Positions 32,665 through 42,384 of a stretch of DNA of 64,000 nucleotides are shown here, piece by piece. The position numbers were made by a program, and so were the translations under genes. Origin of the DNA: an uncultured Lachnospiraceae bacterium (GTDB taxonomy: Bacteria; Bacillota; Clostridia; Lachnospirales; Lachnospiraceae); the NCBI GenBank assembly GCA_910588965.1, contig CAJUSO010000015.1, positions 3,157 to 67,156 on the forward strand, written 5' to 3'. Under the pieces are notes generated by a model that worked only from the letters and a program-made list of their open reading frames with translations, was not told where the DNA came from and did not search any database. The stretch's first letter is position 1; every line of letters begins with the position of its first letter.

Positions 32665-34908
32665 ATGCCAGAGTATGCAAATATAATTATTGACATTTCT
32701 CATGAAAAATTGGATAAAATATTTCAATACCGGATACCGGAGCGACTGCGCCCAGATATCAAGGTGGGCGCCCGGGCTGTCATCCCTTTTGGGCTTTCCA
32801 ACCGCGAGGCCACCGGTTATGTGGTGGGGCTGACGGGCGAAGCTTCCTACGACCCAGAGAAGATAAAGGAAATTAAAGGCATCGTGCCGGGCAGCATCCC
32901 CATTGAGTCCCAGCTGATTGCCCTTGCGGATTGGATGCGGGAGAATTATGGGGGGACGATGAACCACGCCCTGAAGGCCGTCCTTCCGATTAAGCAGAAA
33001 ACAGCAGAGAAAAAACAGCGTCTCGTGTCCTTATCCATTTCCCAGGAAGAGGCGGAAGAACAGCTTGCATTATTTGAGAAGAGGCACCATACGGCACGGG
33101 CAAGGCTGCTGCTGGCGCTGATGCAGGAGAGCCCAATCCCTTATGAGGCTGTGGTGGTGAAGCTGAATATTTCCGTTGCCGTTATCCGTGCCATGAAGAA
33201 AATGGGTATTCTGGGCATTGAGGAAAAGCGGCTGTACCGCAGCCCCTTTGGGGCAATCAGGCAGGATGGGAAGCCAATCACCCTGAATGAAGGGCAGCAG
33301 AAGGCTGTGGATACTATCTGGCAGGAGTGGGAGCAGGGGCGCCGGCGTACCTATCTGCTCCATGGCGTGACCGGGAGCGGGAAGACAGCGGTGTATATTG
33401 CATTGATTGAGCGGGTGGTAAAGGCCGGGAGCCAGGCGATTGTGCTGATACCGGAGATTGCCCTGACTTACCAGACGGTGGTGCGTTTTTACCAGCGTTT
33501 TGGGGACCGGGTGTCCATCCTCAATTCCAAAATGTCCCAGGGGGAGCGGTACGACCAGTTTGAGCGGGCAAGGCAGGGCGACGTGGACGTGATGATTGGG
33601 CCGCGTTCTGCATTGTTCACACCATTTTCAAATCTTGGTATTATTATCATAGATGAGGAGCATGAGGCCAGCTATAAGAGCGAGACGCTGCCCCGTTACC
33701 ATGCCAGGGAAACCGCCATTGCCCGTGCCGGGATGGCGGGGGCGTCGGTGGTGCTGGGTTCTGCTACCCCATCCATTGACAGTTATTATAAGGCAGGGCA
33801 GGGGGAATACGCCCTGCTGGAGCTGGAAGGCCGGATAGAGGAAAAGCCCCTGCCAGCCTGCCATATGGTGGATCTGCGCAAGGAACTGAAACAGGGCAAC
33901 CGTTCTATTCTAAGCGAGAGGCTGCAGGGGCTGATGGAGCAGCGGCTAAGGGACCGGCAGCAGGTGATGCTGTTTTTGAACCGCAGGGGGCTTGCAAGCT
34001 TCATCACTTGCCGCTCTTGCGGCTTTGTGCCCAAGTGCCCCCACTGTGACGTGTCCTTAAGCCAGCATAACAATGGGAAGGCCGTCTGCCATTACTGCGG
34101 CTATGAGGAGCCCATACCCAGGGTGTGCCCGTCGTGCGGCTCAGAGTATATCAGCGGCTTTAAGGCGGGGACCCAGAAGATTGAAGAGATTGTGAAGGCA
34201 CGGTTCCCCAAGGCCCGGGTGCTGCGGATGGATTTTGACACGACACGGAAAAAGGATGGCTATGAGAAGATCCTGACAGCTTTTTCCAACCAGGAAGCAG
34301 ATATCCTGATTGGCACCCAGATGATTGTGAAGGGGCATGATTTCCCGAATGTGACCTTGGTGGGGGTGCTGGCGGCAGACTTGTCCCTCCATGTCAGCGA
34401 CTACCGGGCGGCGGAGCGGACGTTCCAGCTGGTTACCCAGGCGGCAGGCCGCGCCGGGCGGGGGGGACTGCCCGGGGAAGTGGTGATACAGACTTACAGC
34501 CCGGAGCATTATTGCATGAAACTGGCCAAGAGCCAGGATTACAAGAAGTTTTATGAGATGGAGGTTGCATACCGCAGCCTGATGCATTACCCGCCCTGCG
34601 GCCATATGATGGTGATGCTGGTAGCTTCGGAGGACGAGATGACGGCGTCCCTCTGCATGGAGCTCCTTGCCGGCAAAATCCGGCAGGCCATGGAAGGCGG
34701 GAAGCTGCAGGGGCTTTCGGTGGTAGGGCCTGCAAGCCCTCCGGTGGCCAAGATAAAAGATATTTACCGCAAGGTCATGTATTTTAAGCATGGCAGCTAC
34801 CAGGAACTGGTGGGGATCAAAGATGTGCTGGAGCAGTTTGTGGGGCGCCACAGGGAGTTCGTGCGGGTAACGGTGCAGTTTGATTTTGACCCAATGGGTG
34901 GTTTTTGA
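32665..34908 (+). CDS. priA: Primosomal replication restart helicase PriA
   Basis: A 747-residue superfamily 2 helicase that reloads the replisome at stalled forks. N-terminal 3'-DNA-binding domain (YANIIIDISHEKLDKIFQYR), winged helix, Walker A GVTGSGKTAVY near residue 234, DEEHEASYKSE (motif II), GSATPS (motif III), and paired zinc-binding motifs CRSCGFVPKCPHC and CHYCGYEE...CPSCGS. These are followed by TQMIVKGHDFPNVTLVG and QAAGRAGRG. All motifs are intact and the length is usual. It is followed by def after 51 bp. Confidence 0.97.
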   Translation: MPEYANIIIDISHEKLDKIFQYRIPERLRPDIKVGARAVIPFGLSNREATGYVVGLTGEASYDPEKIKEIKGIVPGSIPIESQLIALADWMRENYGGTMNHALKAVLPIKQKTAEKKQRLVSLSISQEEAEEQLALFEKRHHTARARLLLALMQESPIPYEAVVVKLNISVAVIRAMKKMGILGIEEKRLYRSPFGAIRQDGKPITLNEGQQKAVDTIWQEWEQGRRRTYLLHGVTGSGKTAVYIALIERVVKAGSQAIVLIPEIALTYQTVVRFYQRFGDRVSILNSKMSQGERYDQFERARQGDVDVMIGPRSALFTPFSNLGIIIIDEEHEASYKSETLPRYHARETAIARAGMAGASVVLGSATPSIDSYYKAGQGEYALLELEGRIEEKPLPACHMVDLRKELKQGNRSILSERLQGLMEQRLRDRQQVMLFLNRRGLASFITCRSCGFVPKCPHCDVSLSQHNNGKAVCHYCGYEEPIPRVCPSCGSEYISGFKAGTQKIEEIVKARFPKARVLRMDFDTTRKKDGYEKILTAFSNQEADILIGTQMIVKGHDFPNVTLVGVLAADLSLHVSDYRAAERTFQLVTQAAGRAGRGGLPGEVVIQTYSPEHYCMKLAKSQDYKKFYEMEVAYRSLMHYPPCGHMMVMLVASEDEMTASLCMELLAGKIRQAMEGGKLQGLSVVGPASPPVAKIKDIYRKVMYFKHGSYQELVGIKDVLEQFVGRHREFVRVTVQFDFDPMGGF

Positions 34909-34959
34909 ATCACAGAGGGGAACGGTTTATACCATAGCATAAGATAGGAGGACTGAAAG

Positions 34960-35439
34960 ATGGCGTTAAGGAAAATCCGTCAGTTAGGGGATGAAGTATT
35001 GGCAAAGAAGTGCCGGGAAGTGAAGGAGATGACTCCCAGGATCCGGGAATTGATTGAGGATATGAAGGAGACCATGTATGATGCGAACGGGGTAGGGCTT
35101 GCAGCGCCGCAGGTGGGTATCCTAAGGCGGGTTGTAGTGATTGACGTGGGAGAAGGGCCGATTGTGCTGGTAAACCCACGGATTTTAGAGAGCAGGGGAG
35201 AGATTACCGAAGACGAGGCCTGCCTGAGCCTTCCAGGGAAGGCGGGTCAGGTGACGAGGCCTGCGTATGTGAAGGTAGAGGCCTGGAATGAGGATATGGA
35301 ACGGGTGGAACTGGAGGGGGAAGAATTGCTGGCAAGGGCTTTCTGCCATGAAATAGACCATCTGGATGGCCATATGTATGTGGAGAAGGTAGAGGGCGGG
35401 CTCCATGACGTGGCCTATGAAGAAGAGGAGGAAGCCTAG
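34960..35439 (+). CDS. def: Peptide deformylase
   Basis: A 159-residue metalloenzyme that removes the formyl group from nascent proteins. Motif 1 GVGLAAPQVG, motif 2 EACLSLPG (the usual EGCLS with Gly replaced by Ala; the metal-binding Cys is kept) and motif 3 HEIDHLDG starting at residue 130 are present. The acidic C-terminus (EEEEEA) is a common ending. AGGAGG precedes the start, and fmt follows 66 bp later, so the formyl cycle genes are paired as in most bacteria. Confidence 0.96.
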   Translation: MALRKIRQLGDEVLAKKCREVKEMTPRIRELIEDMKETMYDANGVGLAAPQVGILRRVVVIDVGEGPIVLVNPRILESRGEITEDEACLSLPGKAGQVTRPAYVKVEAWNEDMERVELEGEELLARAFCHEIDHLDGHMYVEKVEGGLHDVAYEEEEEA

Positions 35440-35505
35440 GCTGGCTTTTGATAGGGAAGGGCTGCCGAAAGCCCCTGCGTATATGAGAGGAAGGAGCGTG
35501 GTAAG

Positions 35506-36447
35506 ATGAGAGTGATATTTATGGGTACTCCTGATTTTTCAGTAGGGGTATTGGAACGCCTGCTGCAGGCCGGGCATGAAATCCTTTTGGTGGTGACCCA
35601 GCCGGATAAGCCCAAGGGAAGGGGGAAGTCTATGCAGTTCCCGCCGGTAAAGGAGGCGGCTTTGGCCCATGGGCTTGAGGTATACCAGCCCAAGCGGATC
35701 CGGGAGCCGGAATGTGTGGGATATTTGCGGGGCTTTGGGGCAGATATCGCGGTGGTTGTAGCTTTTGGGCAGATCCTTCCGAAAGAGATATTAGAGATGC
35801 CCAAATTTGGCTGTGTGAATGTACATGCCTCGCTTCTGCCGAAATACCGGGGGGCGTCCCCCATCCAGTGGGCTGTCATAAATGGGGAGGAAGTGACGGG
35901 GGTTACTACGATGCGGATGGATGAAGGGGTGGATACCGGGGATATTATCCTCCAGCAGGAAGTGCGTCTGCAGGAGGGGGAGACAGGCGGGAGCCTGTTC
36001 GGGCGCTTGTCCCAGGCTGGGGCGGAGCTTTGTGCCAAGACCCTGGAAGCCATAGGGCAGGGCACTGCCTCTTATACCCCCCAAGACCACGGGAAGGCGA
36101 CCCATACCTCTATGATAAAAAAACAGATGGGGAGGCTGGACTGGTCTAAGCCGGCGAAGGAACTGGAATGCCTCATCCGGGGGCTGGATCCCTGGCCTAG
36201 CGCCTATACCTTCCTGCAGGGGAAGGCCCTTAAGATATGGAAAGCTTCCTGCCAGGAAGAGGGCGTCCCCCAGCTGGGCAGGAAGGAACCAGGCACCATT
36301 GTGGAGGCAGGCAAGGGGATATGGAAGGTCCAGGCCGGCCAGGGCCTTTTGGTATTAGAGGAAGTCCAGCTGGAAGGGAAAAAGCGGATGGCAGCCCAGG
36401 AGTTCCTGCGGGGGTTCCCGCTGGAGGCTGGGCAGAAATTTGAATAA
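35506..36447 (+). CDS. fmt: Methionyl-tRNA formyltransferase
   Basis: A 313-residue enzyme that formylates initiator Met-tRNA using 10-formyltetrahydrofolate. It starts MRVIFMGTPDFSVGVLERLL; the formyltransferase core contains VNVHASLLPKYRGASPIQWA (catalytic His, and Asn upstream) and GVTTMRMDEGVDTGD with the catalytic Asp. A C-terminal OB-like domain starts near residue 205 (SKPAKELECLIRGLDPWPSA). Its stop precedes the Zn-peptidase start by 14 bp, and the whole run is one operon. Confidence 0.97.
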   Translation: MRVIFMGTPDFSVGVLERLLQAGHEILLVVTQPDKPKGRGKSMQFPPVKEAALAHGLEVYQPKRIREPECVGYLRGFGADIAVVVAFGQILPKEILEMPKFGCVNVHASLLPKYRGASPIQWAVINGEEVTGVTTMRMDEGVDTGDIILQQEVRLQEGETGGSLFGRLSQAGAELCAKTLEAIGQGTASYTPQDHGKATHTSMIKKQMGRLDWSKPAKELECLIRGLDPWPSAYTFLQGKALKIWKASCQEEGVPQLGRKEPGTIVEAGKGIWKVQAGQGLLVLEEVQLEGKKRMAAQEFLRGFPLEAGQKFE

Positions 36448-36461
36448 AAGGAGTGATAGAT

Positions 36462-37169
36462 ATGCCATTTTATGGATATTATTTTGACCCTACTTATATT
36501 TTGGTCCTTGTGGGCGCAGTGATTTGCCTGATTGCGTCCGCCAGGGTGAAAACGACATTTCACAAGTACGATAAAGTCCGCAGTATGTCGGGCATGACAG
36601 GCGCACAGGCAGCGGAGAGGATTTTGCATGCGGCAGGCATTTATGACGTGTCCATCCAGCATGTGCCTGGGAGCCTGACCGACCATTACGACCCCAGGAG
36701 CAAGGTGCTGCGCCTATCAGACAGTGTCTATGGCTCTGCTTCTGTAGCAGCCGTGGGGGTGGCGGCCCATGAGTGCGGCCATGCCATCCAGCACCAGAAA
36801 TCCTATACGCCCCTGATGGTGCGGGGGGCGATTGTCCCTGTGGCAAATTTGGGTTCCTATGCCGCATGGCCTTTGATTATTATCGGCATGTTTATTACCA
36901 GCAGCACGGGAAGCCTTTTGATTAATATTGGGATTATCTGTTTTTCCCTTGCGGTGCTGTTCCAGCTTGTCACCCTTCCGGTGGAGTTTAACGCTTCCCG
37001 CCGGGCGGTGCAGATATTAGGGGACACCGGTATTTTGGGGCAGGAGGAATTACGGGGGACCAGGAAGGTCCTGGGGGCTGCAGCCCTGACCTATGTAGCA
37101 AGCGCAGCTGCGGCTATCCTGCAGCTTTTGCGCCTTCTGCTTCTCTTTGGCGGGAGGAGCGACGACTAA
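36462..37169 (+). CDS. Membrane zinc metallopeptidase (YugP-like, DUF neutral zinc metallopeptidase)
   Basis: A 235-residue protein: an N-terminal helix (FDPTYILVLVGAVICLIAS), a soluble part with the metal motif HECGHAIQH (HExxH), and three C-terminal helices from about residue 120. It belongs to the zinc_neutral peptidase family (YugP), which sits between fmt and rsmB in many Clostridia; its substrate is unknown. I chose ATG 36462, eight bases after AAAGGAG. A GTG at 36453 would overlap the ribosome site. Confidence 0.9.
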   Translation: MPFYGYYFDPTYILVLVGAVICLIASARVKTTFHKYDKVRSMSGMTGAQAAERILHAAGIYDVSIQHVPGSLTDHYDPRSKVLRLSDSVYGSASVAAVGVAAHECGHAIQHQKSYTPLMVRGAIVPVANLGSYAAWPLIIIGMFITSSTGSLLINIGIICFSLAVLFQLVTLPVEFNASRRAVQILGDTGILGQEELRGTRKVLGAAALTYVASAAAAILQLLRLLLLFGGRSDD

Positions 37170-37181
37170 GGAGGGATTAGA

Positions 37182-38495
37182 ATGGGCGGCAGCCAAGCCA
37201 ACAACAGGGAGATTATACTGGGAATCTTATTAGAGGTGGCAGAACATGGGGCTTATAGCCACATTGCCATCCGGAATGCCCTGGAAAAGTATCAGTTCCT
37301 GGAAAAGCAGGAGCGGAGTTTTATTACGCGTGTATGCCAAGGTACCTTAGAGCGCATGATAACCATTGACTATATGATTAGCCAGTTCTCCAAAGTGAGG
37401 CTAGGGAAGATGCATCCTACGGTACGCTGTATCTTGAGGAGCAGCGTATACGAGTTGAAGTATATGGATGCTATCCCGGCTGCTGCAACCTGTAATGAAG
37501 CGGTGAAGCTGGCGCAGAAGAAAGGGCTTGGGAGCCTGAAAGGGTTTGTGAACGGCGTGCTGCGCAACATTGCCCGGAATCTGGACAGCGTTGCCCTGCC
37601 AGGGAGGGAGGATCCCTGGCAGTACCTTTCCGTTGCCTATTCCATGCCCTTGTGGATCCTAGAACTGTGGGCAAAGTCTTATTCCCAGGAGCAGATAGAA
37701 GGCTTCCTGGAAGCGTTCCTTACTAAAACCCCTACGTCTATCCGTGTGAACCGGATGAGGGCAGGCAAAGAGGAGCTGCGGCAGGAACTTGCAGCGGAGG
37801 GCATAAAGGCAGCGGATGCCGTAGGGCTTCCGGATGCCCTGTGGATAGAGGGGTACGATTATTTGGGGAAAATCCCTGCCTTTTTGGACGGGAAGTTTTA
37901 TGTACAAGACCTCAGTTCGATGCAGGCCGCCTTATGGGCAGCGCCGAAGGAAGGGGATTTTGTGATTGATGCCTGCGCGGCGCCAGGGGGGAAGAGCCTC
38001 CATGCAGCGGAACTGATGCGGGGGACGGGCCTTGTGGAAGCCAGGGATTTAACGCCCTATAAAGTATCGCTTATCCAGGAAAATGCAAAGCGCTGCCATA
38101 TGCAGAATGTCCGTCCCATGGTGGCGGATGCCCGCGTGTTGGATGAGGGGAGGATAGGGAAGGCAGATATTGTCATTGCAGACCTTCCATGCTCCGGCCT
38201 GGGCGCTTTGGGTAAGAGGCCCGACCTAAAATATAAGATGACGCCGGAGATGTGCAGGGAATTGTCCCTTCTCCAAAGGGAAATCCTGCAAACGGTGCAG
38301 CAGTATGTCAAGCCAGGCGGGACCCTTGTGTATAGTACCTGTACTATAAACCCAGCAGAAAACGAGGAAAATGTGGCATGGTTCTTAAAATTACATCCGC
38401 ATTTTACGTTAGAGAAGCAAGAGCAGATTTTACCAGGGGACATGGCGGGCGAGGGGTTCTTCCTGGCGAAGCTGTCGTCTCAGCCAAAGGGATAA
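37182..38495 (+). CDS. rsmB: 16S rRNA (cytosine-967 C5)-methyltransferase
   Basis: A 437-residue protein: NusB-like N-terminal domain (residues 1-140), a PUA-like linker, and a Rossmann methyltransferase. SAM-binding is at IDACAAPGGKSLHAAEL; the two catalytic cysteines lie in ADLPCSGLGALGKRPD and VYSTCTINPAENEENV. It methylates C967 of 16S rRNA before 30S maturation. It starts 12 bp after the metallopeptidase with GGAGGG before the ATG, and rlmN follows 9 bp after its stop. Confidence 0.95.
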   Translation: MGGSQANNREIILGILLEVAEHGAYSHIAIRNALEKYQFLEKQERSFITRVCQGTLERMITIDYMISQFSKVRLGKMHPTVRCILRSSVYELKYMDAIPAAATCNEAVKLAQKKGLGSLKGFVNGVLRNIARNLDSVALPGREDPWQYLSVAYSMPLWILELWAKSYSQEQIEGFLEAFLTKTPTSIRVNRMRAGKEELRQELAAEGIKAADAVGLPDALWIEGYDYLGKIPAFLDGKFYVQDLSSMQAALWAAPKEGDFVIDACAAPGGKSLHAAELMRGTGLVEARDLTPYKVSLIQENAKRCHMQNVRPMVADARVLDEGRIGKADIVIADLPCSGLGALGKRPDLKYKMTPEMCRELSLLQREILQTVQQYVKPGGTLVYSTCTINPAENEENVAWFLKLHPHFTLEKQEQILPGDMAGEGFFLAKLSSQPKG

Positions 38496-38504
38496 GAGGA
38501 ATCT

Positions 38505-39536
38505 ATGGAAAAGACAGATATTAAATCTTTATATAACAAAGAGTTGGAAGAATTGTTTGTGTCTTTGGGTGAGAAGCCTTTCCACGCCAGGCAGGCCTTT
38601 CACTGGCTTCATGTAAAGCATGCCGCGTCCTTTGCACAGATGACGGATATATCCAATAAATTAAAAGAAAAATTAACAGATACCTGCCGGATTGCCGTTT
38701 TAAAGCAGGAGAAGGTCCAGTGCTCCAAGGCTGACGGCACCAGGAAGTACCTGTTCGGCTTGGGGGATGGGAATATGGTGGAAAGCGTCTTTATGCGCTA
38801 CCGCCACGGGAACAGCGTCTGTATTTCCTCCCAGGCGGGCTGCCGTATGGGCTGCCGCTTCTGTGCCTCAGCCCTGGGCGGGCTGGTGCGCAACCTGACA
38901 GCAGGGGAGATGCTGGAACAGGTGTACCGCATCCAGGAAGACACAGGGGAGCGGGTATCCCATGTGGTAGTCATGGGGACGGGGGAGCCTTTGGATAACT
39001 ATGAGAATTTCCTACGGTTTGTGCGCCTTCTGTCTGATGATAAGGGCGCAAATATCAGCCAGCGGAATATAACGGCATCCACTTGCGGGATTGTGCCTAA
39101 GATACGCAGGCTGGCAGAGGAAAAGCTGCAGATTACCTTGGCCTTATCCCTCCACGCCCCTTCCCAGGAAAAGCGGCTTTCCCTGATGCCGGTAGCCAAA
39201 AAGTATGGGCTTTTGGAGGTGCTGGATGCCTGTGACGCTTATTTTGCAAAGACCGGCCGGAGAATCACGTTTGAGTACAGCTTAATGGGCGGCATGAATG
39301 ACAGCACAGAGGATGCCAGGCAGCTTGCCGCGCTGCTGAAGGGCAAAAACTGCCATGTGAACCTAATCCCCATAAATCCTGTGGACGAGCGGGATTATAC
39401 GCAGCCTTCCCCCCAGAGGGTTTCAAATTTCAAAAATAACCTTGAAAAATATGGAATAAATGTTACTATAAGAAGGGAAATGGGCAGGGACATTGATGGG
39501 GCTTGCGGGCAGCTGCGGAAGCGATATTTGAATTAG
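38505..39536 (+). CDS. rlmN: 23S rRNA (adenine-2503 C2)-methyltransferase
   Basis: A 343-residue radical SAM enzyme that methylates A2503 of 23S rRNA and A37 of some tRNAs. The cluster-binding motif is CRMGCRFCAS (CxxxCxxC) in QAGCRMGCRFCASALGG. GTGEPLDNYENFLRFVRLL and STCGIVPKIRRLAEE are family blocks, and the methyl-carrying Cys lies near the C-terminus in IDGACGQLRKRY. Single-copy length is normal. The gene is embedded between rsmB and the phosphatase, giving an RNA-methylation pair. Confidence 0.96.
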   Translation: MEKTDIKSLYNKELEELFVSLGEKPFHARQAFHWLHVKHAASFAQMTDISNKLKEKLTDTCRIAVLKQEKVQCSKADGTRKYLFGLGDGNMVESVFMRYRHGNSVCISSQAGCRMGCRFCASALGGLVRNLTAGEMLEQVYRIQEDTGERVSHVVVMGTGEPLDNYENFLRFVRLLSDDKGANISQRNITASTCGIVPKIRRLAEEKLQITLALSLHAPSQEKRLSLMPVAKKYGLLEVLDACDAYFAKTGRRITFEYSLMGGMNDSTEDARQLAALLKGKNCHVNLIPINPVDERDYTQPSPQRVSNFKNNLEKYGINVTIRREMGRDIDGACGQLRKRYLN

Positions 39537-39551
39537 GAAGGCGGAATTTGT

Positions 39552-40295
39552 ATGAGAGCATTATCCAGAACAGATACAGGAAGACGGCGTCGTATGAACC
39601 AGGATTATGTGTTCCTGTCAGATACGCCGGTGGGGGCTTTGCCAAACCTGTTGATATTGGCGGATGGCATGGGAGGCCATAATGCTGGGGACTATGCCTC
39701 CCGGTATACCGTGGAGACAATTGTGGATTCCGTAAGGAACAGCAAGGAGCATGCGCCCATCCCGATTATCAAGAAGGCAATCCAGTGCGCCAACCAGGCA
39801 GTGCTGGCAAAGGCGCAGACAGATATAGATTTGGAAGGCATGGGGACTACGGTTGTGGTGGCCACGGTGCTGGGGGATGAGCTGTGCGTGGCAAATGTTG
39901 GGGACAGCCGCCTGTACCTGGCTGGGGATTGCCTGGAACAGATTACGAAGGACCATTCCTATGTCCAGGAGATGGTGCGCAGGGGGGAGCTTTCCCCAGA
40001 GGCGGCTAGGGTCCATCCGGACAGGAATATCATTACCCGGGCGATTGGCGGCGGGAAGGGGATTGCCATTGATTTCTTTGAAGTGGAGCTTATGGCAGGC
40101 GACCGGATTTTGATGTGCTCTGACGGGCTGACAGATATGCTGGAGGATTGGGAGATATTTGAAATTATAAATAAGGGGCAGGATTTATCATCAATCCTTA
40201 GGGAACTGGTGGATGTTGCCAACCAGTATGGGGGGAATGATAATATCACTGTGATTATGGCAGAGGCATTTGGAAGCGAGGTGGCAAAATGCTAA
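39552..40295 (+). CDS. PP2C-type Ser/Thr phosphatase (Stp/PrpC)
   Basis: A 247-residue metal-dependent phosphatase that opposes the PASTA kinase. Motifs: RRMNQDYVF with the first metal Asp nearby, LADGMGGHNAGDYASRY, MGTTVVVAT, VGDSRLYLAG, CSDGLTDML and GGNDNITVIM. Its stop overlaps the kinase ATG by seven bases (ATGCTAA), so kinase and phosphatase are coupled, as in nearly all Firmicutes. GAAGGC rather than a strong ribosome site lies upstream of the ATG. Confidence 0.95.
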   Translation: MRALSRTDTGRRRRMNQDYVFLSDTPVGALPNLLILADGMGGHNAGDYASRYTVETIVDSVRNSKEHAPIPIIKKAIQCANQAVLAKAQTDIDLEGMGTTVVVATVLGDELCVANVGDSRLYLAGDCLEQITKDHSYVQEMVRRGELSPEAARVHPDRNIITRAIGGGKGIAIDFFEVELMAGDRILMCSDGLTDMLEDWEIFEIINKGQDLSSILRELVDVANQYGGNDNITVIMAEAFGSEVAKC

Positions 40296-42370
40296 GAGAA
40301 GGATTTTATATTGCGGGCAGGTATGAAATTGTAGGGAAGGCCGGAAGCGGCGGGATGGCCGACGTCTACAAGGCCAAGGACCATACCTTGGGGCGCTTTG
40401 TAGGGATAAAGGTACTGAAGCCGGAGTTTTCGGAGGATGTGAATTTCGTGACGAAATTCCGCACGGAAGCGCAGTCGGCGGCTGGCCTGGAGCATCCCAA
40501 TATCGTGAATATTTACGATGTGGGAAGCGAAAATTCCATGTATTACATTGTCATGGAATATGTGGAGGGCATTACCTTAAAAACCTATATCGAAAGGAAG
40601 AGGCGCCTCTCTTTTAAGGAGGCGGTCAGCATTGCCATCCAGGTAGGCCGGGGGATTGAGGCTGCCCACAACAAGCATATTATCCATAGGGATATTAAAC
40701 CCCAGAATATCATTATTTCCACGGAGGGCAAGGTGAAGGTCACAGATTTTGGCATTGCCAGGGTGACGACTGCCAATACCATCAATGCGGACGTGATGGG
40801 TTCTGTCCATTATTCCTCCCCAGAGCAGGCCAGGAATGGGTTTGTGGATGGGAAAAGCGATATCTATTCCCTTGGGATTGTCATGTATGAAATGGTGACC
40901 GGGCGGGTGCCTTTTGACGGGGAATCCACGGTTGCCATTGCCATCCAGCATCTGCAGGAAGAGATGGTGGCGCCCAGCGCTTATGCCCCAGACCTGCCTG
41001 TCAGTATCGAGAAGATTATCTTAAAGTGCACCCAGAAAAGCCCGGACCGCCGGTATGGCAATATTGGCGATCTGCTGCTGGATTTGAAGCGCGCACTGAT
41101 TAATCCGGACGAGGATTTTGTGGTAATGGTCCCCTTGGGCCAGCAAGAGAAGACGAAGGTCATGAAGCCGGATGAGGTGGAAAGCATCAAGAGGCAGGCC
41201 AGGGAGGTGTATTACCGGGAAGAAGCGGAAGACCCAGAGGAGGACGGGGAAGAGGACGAGGAAGAGGAGGACGATGGCTTCCTGAACCCCAAAATGGAAA
41301 AAGCCGTGACCATCATGGGGATTGTGGCGGCTGTCATTATCGTAATTATCATTGTGTATATTGGAGGGAGTTTTTTGGGCTTGTTCCGGTTTGGGGGCGG
41401 GGAAGAAGAGCGTCCAGAGGAAGAGCCAATCCAGAAGGTGCAGGAGGATGACAGGCAGGAAGAAGAGAAGGTTGAAATGATTGATGTGAAGAACATGACC
41501 TTTGAGGAAGCAAAGAATGCCTTAAACACCATAAAGCTTGGGATTGAAAAAGGCGGGGAGGAGTCTTCTGATACTTATGAGGCAGGCCGTATTATTTCCC
41601 AGAGTGAAGAGAAAGGGGCGATGCTGGATAAAAACACAACAATTTTTGTAGTCGTCTCTACAGGGGTTGGGGAATTCCCAGTGCCGAATGTGATGGGCAT
41701 GGACAAGGCTACGGCAGAATCTACCTTAAGGGAACAGGGTTTTTACCCGAATTTTGATTACAGCTATAGCGACCAGGCCAATGACATCGTGATTTCCCAG
41801 AGCCCGGAAGGGGGCTCCAATGCCAAGAAGGGCGAGACGGTCACCGTAATCCTGAGCCGTGGGAAGGAGCCTATCCGGATGCCGAACGTGCTGCGTAAGC
41901 CAGAGGCGGATGCAAAGGCGGAGCTGAGTGCGCTGGGGCTGCAGGTAACAACCACGTCGGACTACAGTGACGATGTCCCGGAAGGCTATGTAATCTGGCA
42001 AAGCGAGGAAGAAGGGCAGCTGATGGAGGAAAATTCCGCCGTCACCATCTGCATCAGCCTGGGTAAGGAAATAACCACGACTTATTATTCACTGGATCAT
42101 TATGAGATCCAGAAGCTGGACGAAATCCCAGATGACGTGATGAACCTTAAGGCCAGGATAACGCTGTATAAGGCGGAGGGCAACGATGTGATTAATTCAT
42201 GGACGGCCACCACCTTCCCCTTTGCGGTCAGCCAGGGGAATATAGAAAACTGCAGTTCGGGTTATTTTGTGATAGAATGGGAATGGGAATATGAAGAAGA
42301 GGATGGAAGCACCGTCACAGAGAATACAGAGAGCTACCTTGAAAATATTTCTTTCACCCAGAGCCAATAG
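40289..42370 (+). CDS. Membrane Ser/Thr kinase with PASTA domains (PrkC/StkP)
   Basis: A 693-residue kinase. The cytoplasmic kinase has GKAGSGGMADVYKAKD (P-loop), the catalytic loop HRDIKPQNI at about residue 133 and DFGIARV. A very acidic juxtamembrane run of about 20 Glu/Asp-rich residues precedes the single helix (about 340-362). Three PASTA domains follow outside (about 397-460, 465-530, 530-598), then a C-terminal domain of about 90 residues with no match I know. It senses muropeptides/lipid II and controls cell-wall growth. It is coupled to the PP2C gene. Confidence 0.95.
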   Translation: MLREGFYIAGRYEIVGKAGSGGMADVYKAKDHTLGRFVGIKVLKPEFSEDVNFVTKFRTEAQSAAGLEHPNIVNIYDVGSENSMYYIVMEYVEGITLKTYIERKRRLSFKEAVSIAIQVGRGIEAAHNKHIIHRDIKPQNIIISTEGKVKVTDFGIARVTTANTINADVMGSVHYSSPEQARNGFVDGKSDIYSLGIVMYEMVTGRVPFDGESTVAIAIQHLQEEMVAPSAYAPDLPVSIEKIILKCTQKSPDRRYGNIGDLLLDLKRALINPDEDFVVMVPLGQQEKTKVMKPDEVESIKRQAREVYYREEAEDPEEDGEEDEEEEDDGFLNPKMEKAVTIMGIVAAVIIVIIIVYIGGSFLGLFRFGGGEEERPEEEPIQKVQEDDRQEEEKVEMIDVKNMTFEEAKNALNTIKLGIEKGGEESSDTYEAGRIISQSEEKGAMLDKNTTIFVVVSTGVGEFPVPNVMGMDKATAESTLREQGFYPNFDYSYSDQANDIVISQSPEGGSNAKKGETVTVILSRGKEPIRMPNVLRKPEADAKAELSALGLQVTTTSDYSDDVPEGYVIWQSEEEGQLMEENSAVTICISLGKEITTTYYSLDHYEIQKLDEIPDDVMNLKARITLYKAEGNDVINSWTATTFPFAVSQGNIENCSSGYFVIEWEWEYEEEDGSTVTENTESYLENISFTQSQ

Positions 42371-42384
42371 GCCGGGGCGTAGGG

